A stretch of DNA of 48,971 nucleotides. It comes from Nemertoderma westbladi (Eukaryota > Xenacoelomorpha > Nemertodermatida > Nemertodermatidae). Shown here one piece after another: positions 21,430 through 31,194 of this stretch. How positions within the stretch are numbered: the stretch's first letter is position 1; every line of letters begins with the position of its first letter. The DNA is taken from NCBI GenBank assembly GCA_032718475.1, contig JAUCBJ010004784.1:1-48971 (forward strand), in the 5' to 3' direction. The translations under genes and the position numbers were made by a program. Below the pieces are notes generated by a model. That model had not been told where the DNA came from and searched no databases. It saw nothing but the letters and a program-made list of their open reading frames with translations.

Positions 21430-21708
21430 ATCCAGAATCTCTAAGAAGTTATCGAACTTGGACGATCCTATTCTCTGCGAGAGTTTTTGGATGAACGTAT
21501 CCAGCTACGAGCGGAGGAAAATCAGCTCGAGGAGAAGCATATCGAAACGGCAGATACCTCGACCATAATCCTACACCTTCTGATGCAATCATATTGCACC
21601 CTTCACCCAGGAGTTATGGCCCTCCTAGTAAAGTGGCTCCCCCCAAAGAGAAAAGGACTCTTGCTAGCCTCAAAAAACTGCGTAAACGCCGTCTGCGTAA
21701 GAAAGACT
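21430..21708 (+). pseudogene. Remnant accessory ORF in BEL/Pao 3' region, basic C-terminal part
   Basis: One frame reads LREFLDERIQLRAEENQLEE, a short amphipathic segment. A +1-type shift leads into YGPPSKVAPPKEKRTLASLK and then KLRKRRLRKKD followed by a stop. The strongly basic end resembles a nuclear-localisation or nucleic-acid-binding tail. The frameshift means it is broken, or that two ORFs overlap. No family recognised. Confidence 0.35.
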
Positions 21709-21780
21709 AACTGTTTAGAGTATCTTTATATTTTAGAAACTGTGATTTGTTATATTTTATAGACTTAAATCCCATTTTCT

Positions 21781-21788
21781 GGGAGCGG
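21781..21788 (+). other. Polypurine tract of BEL/Pao element
   Basis: GGGAGCGG directly precedes the TG of the 3' LTR; one C interrupts the purines. Confidence 0.5.
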
Positions 21789-22985
21789 TGTAAAAGCTTT
21801 TGCGTAATTAGCCGGTTATTTTCCCTTAAAGTACTCTGTAGTTGGTTTGCCAGGCATAAAAAGGCCGTGTCCTTGCTGTACTGGTGTTTTAGAGGACATA
21901 AAAGTCATTTCTTATGTATTTGTACTGTATTTGTACTTTAAAGGACATAATCCGTAATTTCGTGACGCAATAGCTGGATACTCTTGAATACAGTGGCGCT
22001 ACCATGACGACGGCTAGCAGCTGATATTGCCACGTCGACAGTTCTTTGTTTCTTTGTTCTCTCGTTGTTCGGTTGACCAATCAGAGCGTTTTTATGGCTC
22101 TTGTACAGAAATTTCCTAGAAATCACGTAATGCTTTATGGGCAGTGTTATCATTCTGTCCTGAGCCAGGAAGAGCGGCTTTGGAATATTTTGTGCTTTTC
22201 TGCTTTAGCCTAACACTAGTAGGCTTAATTATAAGGACATATATCCGTTATCTGGGTAACTCAATGCACTGCACTGGTTAACACTGGTTAACTGGCCCAT
22301 ACTGTGCAACTTAACTTAACATTACTGCTTTGCTGTCGGTTATTCATTATATTTGTTGATGAATTATTATATGTGGAATAACGAGAAATAACCCCGAAAC
22401 CCAATATTCTTGATATACCGAAGGTAAGAGAGAAAGGTTACATATAACGATTGCGACTTATGTTAAAGTGGTTTGAAGTGAATCTAATGTTATTTGATAG
22501 ACCCTACATGATTCGGTCCGTGTTCCTTTTATATGTGACTAAAATCAGTGAAGATCGGCAGATCGGTGTGCAGTATTGTGCAGCATTGTGTATGAGTGAG
22601 ACTGATAACGAAGCATTTCCTAATGAATGCGCCATATATGTGAATTGTAACTAAGCCATATCGTTGTGAGTAGTTTAAGTCATAACTCTGTTTATATAGA
22701 TAGAGCGCCACGTCCTAAAGGAACTGTTAATATTCCCCGAAGGTGAATAATATTGTCAGAGATTATATAATACTGTCAGTCGAATAATACATTAGGCTTA
22801 CATAGCAATACGATTAAGCCGTCGAAGTCAATCTCCCGGGTATATCCAACGGGTGAATGATCGCGCACAGATTGGTTTCAACTAGTGTAGTGAATCAAAT
22901 ACTTGTTAGAGGCTAAAGCGATTTATTATCTAGAAGACATCCTAATTTGGCGGGTTAAACTGCCAAAGGTCTGAAAGCGCGAACA
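21789..22985 (+). repeat. BEL/Pao 3' LTR
   Basis: 1197 bp, same ends as the 5' LTR and three substitutions from it by eye. The CTGGT target duplication follows at 22986-22990. Confidence 0.95.
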
Positions 22986-22990
22986 CTGGT

Positions 22991-23325
22991 GCTGCACGAA
23001 GGCCCCAAGCAAATTCAACTTGGAAAATTTCTAAACTTTTGACAGACTATTTGTGTACCAAGTTTGGTTACATTTCATCGAGGATTGATCGAGTTATTAA
23101 CGTTCAAAATTGAACACCGCAAAAAAATACCGTAATCAACTTAATTAACTAATTAACTGCTATTATCTTAGCTTCTCGAAGGCCACACGGAAATTCAACT
23201 TTTAAAATTTCTAAACTTTTGCCAAACAACATGTGTACCAAGTTTGGATAGATTTCATCGAAGATTGGCCGAGTTATTAACGTTTAAAATTGAACACTGC
23301 AAAAAAAGCGACAGAACGACAGGTT
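22991..23325. repeat. Two-copy tandem repeat, 179-bp period
   Basis: Copies start at about 22991 and 23170 and share CGAAGGCC, GTGTACCAAGTTTGG and GAGTTATTAACGTT segments. The second copy is followed by CGACAGA-type short repeats (about 23309-23405). No coding potential. Confidence 0.8.
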
Positions 23326-23791
23326 GATTAATGGTACCACTACGCTAAGGCTCACTCACTTCGTGGCTCGCCCCACAGATCGACAGATCAACAGATCGAC
23401 AGACACACCGATTGAGTTAGTGGTACCTGTATGCTAAGCTCGCTTACTTTCGTCGCTCGCCCCACATAAATACTCATGGCTGTTGTAGGCTTATATCTGA
23501 AATAGTTTATTCCGCAATATATTTGTCTGGTTATTTTTTAATTGAATTTTTGCAAAGTAATAAAATTAATGTTCTTAAAAATAATATTATTGTTTTATAT
23601 GTAACCTAGGAAATTAACTACATATTATCGCTGCAGCTTTAAGAGTGTACATTGATTTAATATTATTTCAATACCCATATTACTACATCGGCATACGATG
23701 CGTTGGCGTTGTATCACATATCTCCACATAGATGTATCAGCAGTTACTCGCACAGTTTCGAAACGTTACTCGCACAGTTTCGAAACTTCGC
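23326..23791. other. Non-coding interval with short repeats
   Basis: Contains ACAGATCGACAG-type short tandem repeats (23378-23405) and two copies of ACTCGCACAGTTTCGAAAC (about 23744-23787). No gene seen. Confidence 0.5.
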
Positions 23792-24083
23792 ATAGTTATA
23801 ACTGTATAAAGATCGTCAGTCTTGGTTTAGGAAAAATATTTTAATGCAAAACAGGACGAGCGACGAGCGCAACGAGGCATATAATGAAGACCAGTACTGC
23901 GTAGACTATGTTCCTATAAACCATACCTGGCTTCGCCTATTGAAGGCATCGGTAGTTATAGAGATCGTACGTCAGTCTGCGTTTAGGAAATATGTTTAAA
24001 TACAAAACAGGACGAGCACAACGACGTTTATAATAATGAAGACGAGTACTGCCTACTGCGTTGAAGGCATCGGTAGTTATAAA
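23792..24083. repeat. Tandem duplication, about 160-bp period
   Basis: TAGTTATA...GATCGT...GTCAGTC, AAAACAGGACGAGC and ACTGCGT occur twice in the same order (units near 23792 and 23951). A third partial start lies at about 24064 (GAAGGCATCGGTAGTTATA repeated). Non-coding. Confidence 0.7.
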
Positions 24084-24960
24084 TTACTGGTGGGTGGGTA
24101 GGGGGGGGGGGGGTGCAGATTAAAAGGGGCGAACACGTACTGTCCCCCTTTCTTTGATTGATTGGTGGTGTGGGTAAATTTCTCAAAACCTGATTTTGTG
24201 ATACAGTCGCTCAATTTTAATCTGTATCTGATAACTGAGCCTCGTCCTGCGCGATGGCCCCACGAACGTGTTACTATATGACTACAGTTAAAAAACGCTC
24301 TTAGAAAATATTAGCAATGGATCACCTTCGGCTAAGGACGTAATCAAGGGAATATATATAGCATATAATATGTAACATAATATAATATATAATAATATAA
24401 TATATATAATATAACATAATAATATATATGACTTGGACCTAATTAACTTCAAATCAAAACACAACATAATTATACAATACTTCGCTATTACCGCTTAAAC
24501 ATTAGTATTATTAGTTTAACTAACTTTACAAAAATGCCAGAGCGATTTCTTCTGAGACTCACAATAAAATAATAGATATAGAAGCTGACATAATCACCGA
24601 TAAATTAGTCTGTGACATAAATTCTGCTGAAGGCTTTACTATTATATAGCGGATGGATTTGTACATAGTAATGATATAACTGGAAAGGGTCTGGCCAATC
24701 AAATTATTTAATTGTAAATCTACAGATTTACTTACTGTAAGAAAATCGTGTCTGTTTGTTTGTCTGTCTCTTGGTTTGTTTGTTTGTCACACGAAAGGCT
24801 CCGAAACAATCCGGTCAATTGTGATGTTTTTAGTACCCTCCTGTATGTAGTATTTAGTACCCTCGTGTATGGTCTGAATGGGTGTATAAAGCACTTTTCA
24901 GAAAAATACAGTCATTAGTTATTACGAAAAATGAAATAAACGAAAAGTCCCATAGACTCA
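24084..24960. other. Non-coding interval with simple repeats
   Basis: Includes a G-run (about 24101-24114), a TA-rich stretch (24349-24432) and GTTTGTCTGTC-type repeats (24750-24790). No gene or transposon end recognised. Confidence 0.5.
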
Positions 24961-25040
24961 ATTTTATTTCTTCAATATAATTATGTTATTTAAATCGCGA
25001 TAAAATTAATTAAATCGAGATAAAATTAATTAACAAAGAC

Positions 25041-25512
25041 TAACAAAGACCTAACAAAGATTTCTGCGTCGCAATTACGGGAATTAAATAAAGTGCAATT
25101 TATATACGACCATCAGGATGAATCACCATTGTATACGGACCCAGACACTTTGCAGAACTTGGTCATTCGGAGGTGATTGGTCCACTCATTGGTGGACCTG
25201 ATAAGCAAAATCGGTAAAATAGATGTTACGCGAGGTTTAACAGTGACATTTTGGGAGGAGCCTGGATGCGATAATGGTGGGCTAAGGCGTGATTTGTTCA
25301 GTACTGTAATTGGACAGATATTGGAGTCATCACTCTTCATTGCTATTGATGGCTATATTGTACCTTGTGTGTCGGATATTTCCAAAGTTTCGAATGGAAC
25401 ATTTCATGAAGTGGGGAAAATCATTGGCTTTACTCTTAAACATGGCCAACAGTTATGTTGCATTTTGCACCCCATTATTTCTCGCGAAATAAATCATTTT
25501 ATCGCAATTTAA
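25041..25512 (+). pseudogene. HECT-type E3 ubiquitin ligase fragment
   Basis: Reading from about 25041, one frame gives KISASQLRELNKVQFIYDHQ, a TGA at 25174-25176, then a 111-codon open frame. That frame contains VTFWEEPGCDNGGLRRDLFS and, further on, GTFHEVGKIIGFTLKHGQ. These correspond to the start of the HECT N-lobe (G-E-x-G-x-D-x-G-G-x-x-R-E-F-F pattern, then the G-x-x-I-G-x-x-x-x-x-G segment). The closest type I know is the G2E3-like group common in invertebrate and transposon contexts. The catalytic-cysteine C-lobe is absent and the frame ends where the 20-bp array begins, so no ligase activity is possible. It is probably a captured fragment or broken exon; intact relatives would lie elsewhere in the genome. 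Confidence 0.7.
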
Positions 25513-27455
25513 TTAATTTTATCGCGATTTAATTAATTTTATCGCGATTTAATTAATTTTATCACGAAATAAATCATTTTTATCGCGATTTAATTAATTT
25601 TATCGCGATTTAATTAATTTTATCACGAAATAAATCATTTTTATCGCGATTTAATTAATTTTATCGCGATTTAATTAATTTTATCACGAAATAAATCATT
25701 TAATACGAGTAAATCATTTTTATCGCGATTTAATAAATTTTGTCACGATTTAATTAATTTTATCGCGATTTAATTAATTTTATCGCGATTTAATTAATTT
25801 TATCACGAAATAAATCATTTTTATCGCGATTTAATTAATTTTATCGCGAACTAAATCATTTTTATCCCGATTTAATTAATTTTATCGCGATTTAATTGAT
25901 TTTATCGCGAATAAATCATTTTTATCGCGATTTAATAAATTTTGTCGCGATTTAATTAATTTTATCGCGATTTAATTAATTTTATCACGAGATAAATCAT
26001 TTTTATCGCGATTTAATTAATTTTTTCGCGATTTAATTAATTTTATCACGAAATAAATCATTTTTATCGCGATTTAATTAATTTTATCGCGAACTAAATC
26101 ATTTTTATCGCGATTTAATTAATTTTATCGCGATTTAATTGTTTTTATCGCGAATAAATCATTTTTATCGCGATTTAATAAATTTTGTCGCGATTTAATT
26201 AATTTTATCGCGATTTAATTAATTTTATCACGAGATAAATCATTTTTATCGCGATTTAATTAATTTTTTCGCGATTTAATTAATTTTATCGCGATTTAAT
26301 TAATTTTATTACGAGATAAATCATTTTTATCGCGATTTAATTAATTTTATCGCGATTTAATTAATTTTATCGCGATTTAATTAATTTTATCACGAGATAA
26401 ATCATTTTTATCGCGATTTAATTAATTTTTTCGCGATTTAATTAATTTTATCGCGATATAATTAATTTTATCGCGAAATAAATCATTTTTATCGCGATTT
26501 GATTAATTTTATCGCGATTTAATTAATTTTATCGCGATTTAATAAATTTTATTACGAGATAAATCATTTTTATCGCGATGTAAATAATTTTATCGCGATT
26601 TAATTAATTTTATCGCGATTTAATTAATTTTATCGCGATTTAATTAATTTTATCGCGAAATAAATCATTTTTATCGCGATTTAATTAATTTTATCGCGAT
26701 TTAATTAATTTTATCATGAAATAAATCATTTTTATCGCGATTTAATTAATTTTATCGCGATTTAATTAATTTTATCGCGATTTAATTAATTTTATCGCGA
26801 TTTAATTAATTTTATCGCGATTTAATTAATTTTATCGCGATTTAATTAATTATATTACGAGATAAATCATTTTTATCGCGATTTAATTAATTTTATCGCG
26901 ATTAAATGAATTTTATCGCGATTTAATTAATTTTATCACGAGATAAATCATTTTTATCGCGATTTAATTAATTTTTTCGCGATTTAATTAATTTTATCGC
27001 GATTTAATTAATTTTATCGCGAAATAAATCATTTTTATCGCGATTTGATAAATTTTATCGCGATTTAATTAATTTTATCGAGATTTAATTAATTTTATCG
27101 CGAAATAAATCATTTTTATCGCGATTTAATTAATTTTATCATGAAATAAATCATTTTTATCGCGATTTAATTAATTTTATCATGAAATAAATCATTTTTA
27201 TCGCGATTTAATTAATTTTATCGCGATTTAATTAATTTTATCGCAATTTAATTAATTTTATCGCGAAATAAATCATTTTATCGCGATTTAATTAATTTTA
27301 TCATGAAATAAATCATTTTTATCGCGATTTAATTAATTTTATCGCGATTTAATTAATTTTATCGCGATTTAATTAATTTTATCGCGAAATAAATCATTTT
27401 ATCGCGATTTAATTAATTTTATCTCGATTTAATTAATTTTATCGCGATTTAAATA
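25495..27455. repeat. 20/21-bp AT-rich minisatellite, about 95 units
   Basis: Two unit types alternate irregularly: TTTAATTAATTTTATCGCGA (20 bp) and a variant containing AAATAAATCATTTTTATCGCG. The inverse orientation appears only in the left terminal repeat (24990-25033). Short higher-order blocks repeat, for example around 25760-26180. Confidence 0.95.
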
Positions 27456-27481
27456 ACATAATTATATTGAAGCAATAAAAT

Positions 27482-27812
27482 ATCGAATAAAAATACCAAA
27501 TGTATGCCATAATTCCTGGTGAATGAATTTTAGTAATAATGTAAGCCTTCAACTGTAGTACTGCAGTAATTGGTGTAATTAAAATCATGAGAGGGAAACG
27601 TAGGTATTTTTGTTACAGCTGACGGTATCTGTAACCATCCATAATTGAAATAAAGGGAATGTAAAATCTACCAGTTTTCTGTAAATTGTGCACTGCATTT
27701 CCACTATTTTACTATGTTTCACCATGTTTATTATATTACCATAACAAACACAAATGGTAAACCTTCTGTATTGTTTACATTATTACATTGTATATTTATA
27801 TTCATTGATTCA
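27482..27812. other. 3' flank of glycosyltransferase gene; no gene seen
   Basis: AT-rich. Contains the presumptive 3' UTR of the minus-strand gene. No obvious AATAAA polyadenylation signal was singled out. Confidence 0.4.
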
Positions 27813-28445
27813 TCATTTTTTACATCTAATGGGTTCCATATCGGGGAATATTGTCGGCGAGCCGTAGTAGACCCATCGGAATAATTTACCTACAGAGGAT
27901 TCCAAATATTTGATATTTTCGCGAGTAAATCCAGTCCTTCTGGATATGGGACAGATTCGATCTCCGAAATACAACCGAGACCAAACATGGCACGTGTACT
28001 GGTTGTTTGTCCAGTCCCAATCGTTACACATTAACTTCTTCCAATCGCCCGTCCGGGGCGCTATTAGAGTTTCGTAGGTTAAATTAATTAAATCTGGTCT
28101 TAATTTAGCCATTTTTAATTGTTGAACCACAGAATTACATCCCCAGCAGTTGTCGTTAAATGTATTCTCGTAAGAATTATAAAATTCTAGTAAGAACTGA
28201 CTGTCCTTCCTCGCAAATATGATACCTGTTGCTATAGAAACAGAGAGAGCTCGTCCAGCAGTGTAGTTATAGTAACGAATAGGGTTGAGGTCTCGAAGAG
28301 ATATGACGTCGAAGTCCAAATAAACCCCGCCGTGCTCGAGAAGTACTTGGAGTCTAGCCACATCCGCCTGGTGCACAACGGAATTAATCTTCTGGTTAAA
28401 CACAGTCTGCGGAGGGTCTCTCAGTTTCGTCTCCAATTTCGGTAC
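27813..28445 (-). CDS. Glycosyltransferase, exon 2 (DXD catalytic region)
   Basis: The 3' coding exon, 211 codons including the stop, of a sugar-binding-region (Gly_transf_sug, Pfam PF04488-type) glycosyltransferase. It is joined in phase after ...EIKHK of exon 1 through a TTAG acceptor (plus-strand CT at 28446-28447). HQADVARLQVLLEHGGVYLD leads into the DXD motif (DFD, spliced residues 251-253) that binds the metal and nucleotide-sugar in this family. FARKDSQFLLEFYNS follows, then a Cys/Trp-rich C-terminal region and candidate N-glycosylation sites (YNYT, NLT). The spliced protein is about 417 aa, a usual size for such Golgi enzymes (alpha-1,4-GlcNAc/Gal-transferase and OCH1-like relatives). 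Donor and acceptor sugars cannot be told from sequence alone. Frame and splice sites are intact, so it is probably functional. Confidence 0.9.
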   Translation of the reverse strand, partial: VPKLETKLRDPPQTVFNQKINSVVHQADVARLQVLLEHGGVYLDFDVISLRDLNPIRYYNYTAGRALSVSIATGIIFARKDSQFLLEFYNSYENTFNDNCWGCNSVVQQLKMAKLRPDLINLTYETLIAPRTGDWKKLMCNDWDWTNNQYTCHVWSRLYFGDRICPISRRTGFTRENIKYLESSVGKLFRWVYYGSPTIFPDMEPIRCKK

Positions 28446-28564
28446 CTAAGAAATAGGATGATATTATTATTTGTTTTTTTTTAGGACAGATGGTGCGATT
28501 ATTATTTCAGTTGTTTATCGAAATAATCAAATTTATGAAGTTATTGTAATTTGATTGTAATAAG

Positions 28565-28757
28565 TATTAGCAGGTGTCATCCGCAACTGTGAATGTTGTT
28601 GCCGGATATCTGCTAGAATCTTTGAATTAATTCCCTCAATCAGTCTCCGTAGCACAAGTATCTGATCTATTGTTGATATATTTCGTCTATCCGTTTTAGC
28701 TCTTACGCAGCATTTTCTCTACGTCAGGTCTAATTATATATAGAATCATTTTCTTGT
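28565..28757 (-). pseudogene. Antisense fragment of the 3017-5072 LINE family
   Basis: The reverse complement matches the RT region around 3843-3983 and then jumps to match about 4296-4345. It carries an internal deletion of roughly 310 bp. It sits inside the glycosyltransferase intron. Confidence 0.8.
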
Positions 28758-29573
28758 ATATTGATCCACAGTTTACACATACACGTATCACCACGAGTGC
28801 ATTGATCCACAGTTTGCACATACACGTATCACCACGAGTGCATTGATCCACAGTTTACACATACACGTATCATCACGAGTGTATTGATCCACAGTTTACA
28901 CATACACGTATCACCACGAGTGCATTGATCCACAGTTTGCACATACACGTATCACCACGAGTGCATTGATCCACAGTTTACACATACACGTATCACCACG
29001 AGTGCATTGATCCACAGTTTGCACATACACGTATCACCACGAGTGCATTGATCCACAGTTTACACATACACGTATCACCACGAGTGCATTGATCCACAGT
29101 TTGCATATACACGTATCACCACGAGTGCATTGATCCACAGTTTGCACATACATGTATCACCACGAGTGCATTGATCCACAGTTTACACATACACGTATCA
29201 CCACGAGTGTATTGATCCACAGTTTACACATACACGTATCACCACGAGTGCATTGATCCACAGTTTACACATACACGTATCACCACGAGTGTATTGATCC
29301 ACAGTTTACACATACACGTATCACCACGAGTGTATTGATCCACAGTTTACACATACACGTATCACCACGAGTGCATTGATCCACAGTTTACACATACACG
29401 TATCACCACGAGTGTATTGATCCACAGTTTACACATACACGTATCACCACGAGTGCATTGATCCACAGTTGCACATACACGTATCACCACGAGTGCATTG
29501 ATCCACAGTTTGCACATACACGTATCACCATGAGTGCATTGATCCACAGTTTACACATACACGTATCATCACT
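28757..29573. repeat. 41-bp minisatellite, about 20 copies, intronic
   Basis: Tandem units TTGATCCACAGTTTACACAT... vary mainly at one A/G position (TTTACAC or TTTGCAC) and at the last base or two. Same family as 1-118. Confidence 0.95.
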
Positions 29574-29865
29574 TCCATTTTACACATTTTTACACGCCAA
29601 ACACTTTTAATATAGTATTAATTGTAATGATTGACTGAAAAAGGTTTACAGCACGGTGGCCTATCACTATGGAAAGTGATTTACATGTCATAGAAATTCG
29701 AATTGAGACAATTACCTACGACTTGTACGTTAAATGTACTGAACTGCCTGAACAAAGTCTTTAAAAATAACTCGCGAAGATTTTTTTCGTTATATAGATA
29801 TAGCGAACTAAACATCATGCACATAATTATAAGACAGTCGCCACTAAGTATACTGCTAAATATAC

Positions 29866-30486
29866 CTTGTGTTTGATCTCATCCCAATTATCACCTTCCG
29901 GTTCACGGTTTGTGTGCAGCCATATTCTCTCCATACCGGCGTTCTTATGAGCCGAGAGGATGGCGAGAAGATGGTCGAACTGAATATCGTATGGTTTATC
30001 TGTGTCGACGACGAACCAAATAAAATGAATAACAGCTGGGACGACGAGTTCCTTTTCCGGCCCCAACGTTGTCACCAAGTCTGTTGGACCCGGTTTGCTT
30101 ACTGGCATTCTCATATCTATTATATCTGTGGAATAAATGGATCCTGATCCTGGGAATGTCCTATAAACAGTAGGTTCTTTTACAGTAACTGTTGAAGTCG
30201 TTGATACATTTATCGTTGACACTTCCTCTAGAACTACACTTATACTTGTGTCATCAGTAAGATCTGAAACAAGCCTTTCGGTGTATCTCGTATTCATTTT
30301 TCTTTGATGTTCAGTCCGTTCTCCAATTTTGTCCATTTTTGGTGTGTATTCGATAATTCGAAATTTTGCCATATTAATGGATTGTATATTGGTTCCCAGA
30401 ACATTGTCAATTTCAACTCTGAAGACACCAATTAATAAACATAAGCACGCTAGTATTGGAAACCAAACAAATCTCCGAGATATCAT
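29866..30486 (-). CDS. Glycosyltransferase, exon 1 (signal anchor, stem, start of catalytic domain)
   Basis: 207 codons from ATG (MISRRF) to a GT donor after EIKHK. No earlier in-frame ATG exists here; the frame extends only through TTG and ATT codons. Residues about 7-26 (FVWFPILACLCLLIGVF) are a single hydrophobic signal anchor, giving type II topology with the catalytic part in the Golgi lumen. A stem of about 110 residues rich in Ser/Thr/Val follows (VSTTSTVTVKEPTVYRTFPG). The fold then starts at PAVIHFIWF, and RIWLHTNREPEGDNW is the typical second strand. It joins exon 2 at 27813-28445. The paralogous exon lies at 407-1015 on the same strand, about 29.5 kb away, so the locus holds a tandem gene family with transposons between the members. 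Confidence 0.9.
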
Positions 30487-31140
30487 TGTTAATGGCAAAA
30501 TAAGTTGCAATTATTTATCTCAACCGGAGACAGAGAAGTAATGCTATAAATATGGTATACAGTGTTAGATATGTTATTCATGTACAGTATTAGCAATGGG
30601 GTCCTATACAATTATTTGTGCTGGCCCTTAACCTATTCACATCTATGTCAGCCCCCTGGATTGGACTAACACCGTGGCAGGTATCAATATTTTAACGATT
30701 TTTATACAGTATCATTCAGGGATGTTCATTGATGAAACAATTTATGATAGGATATCAAATACGCGTTTCTGTTTGGCTGGTGGACTGGGCTGATCGTTGT
30801 GAGAGGACCCATGATATTGGCAAATAATTTTTATAAATAATATATCAGGACGTTTTATCAAAATTGGAAAAAATGTGGAAGGCAGGATGTCACTTGATCC
30901 AGCGGTATGTACATGTATACCTTACGCTTTCAGGCTACTACTACTACTACTACTATCGGTATTCTGCATTATGTGTCACCATCAGCAGTTTAGACACAAA
31001 TGTTGGGGAACCATCGTAGAGTGATCTTAAAGCCGCAATAATTTCTACAGGAATCCCATATAATAATAATAAAAATATTATTTATTTTTGATAAAGCAGG
31101 CGCCTTTATGGGAAAGATTATCCTTATCAAGGCGCCTGGT
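30487..31140. other. Upstream region of glycosyltransferase; no further gene seen
   Basis: Contains the presumptive promoter and 5' UTR of the minus-strand gene; no certain TATA box was picked. A (TAC)n microsatellite lies at about 30936-30955. CAGGCGCCTT...AAGGCGCCTG at about 31098-31139 can form a 10-bp stem. Confidence 0.4.
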
Positions 31141-31145
31141 GGACG

Positions 31146-31192
31146 TTAGGACAATTGCGACCCGGGCAATTGCGACCCGGACAATTGCGACT
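31146..31192. repeat. Three copies of a 15-bp unit related to the foldback unit
   Basis: Units GGACAATTGCGACCC (small variants) stand directly before the 39-bp satellite. They resemble the GGACAATTCGGTCCC units of the element at 1547-2670: same length and same GGACAATT start. Confidence 0.7.
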
Positions 31193-31194
31193 GG

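Larger units (their letters stand above)
10825..22985 (+). mobile_element. Full-length BEL/Pao LTR retrotransposon, non-autonomous
   Basis: A 12,161-bp insertion bounded by two 1197-bp LTRs (TGTAAAAGC...GCGAACA) and a 5-bp target-site duplication, CTGGT, at 10820-10824 and 22986-22990. By eye the LTRs differ at only three positions, so insertion is recent. The internal region has a 2.3-kb leader, one long Gag-protease ORF (14293-18768) with BEL/Pao-type domains, and about 3 kb of largely non-coding 3' sequence. Reverse transcriptase, nearly all of RNase H and the integrase core are absent. The element must therefore depend on a relative for replication, as large retrotransposon derivatives do. 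Confidence 0.95.
24961..27481. mobile_element. Foldback-type element carrying a HECT fragment and a 2-kb tandem array
   Basis: The ends, 24961-25033 and 27409-27481, are 73-bp inverted repeats with one mismatch. They start ATTTTATT and include TTATGTTATTTAAATCGCG. The inner half of each repeat consists of two units of the 20-bp motif that fills the array at 25495-27455, so the array looks like an amplified arm of the inverted repeat. Between the left end and the array lies a HECT-domain coding fragment. No target-site duplication could be recognised at the junctions, so element status rests on the inverted repeats alone. Confidence 0.6.
28446..29865 (-). other. Intron of glycosyltransferase gene (1420 bp)
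   Basis: The minus-strand donor GT (plus AC at 29864-29865) and acceptor AG (plus CT at 28446-28447) give a phase-0 intron. It carries an antisense LINE fragment (28565-28757) and the 41-bp minisatellite (28757-29573). The remaining parts are non-coding. Confidence 0.85.

Noticed and set aside
28757-29573. CRISPR-like array
   Set aside because: Units are contiguous with no unique spacers and lie in a eukaryotic intron; it is a minisatellite.
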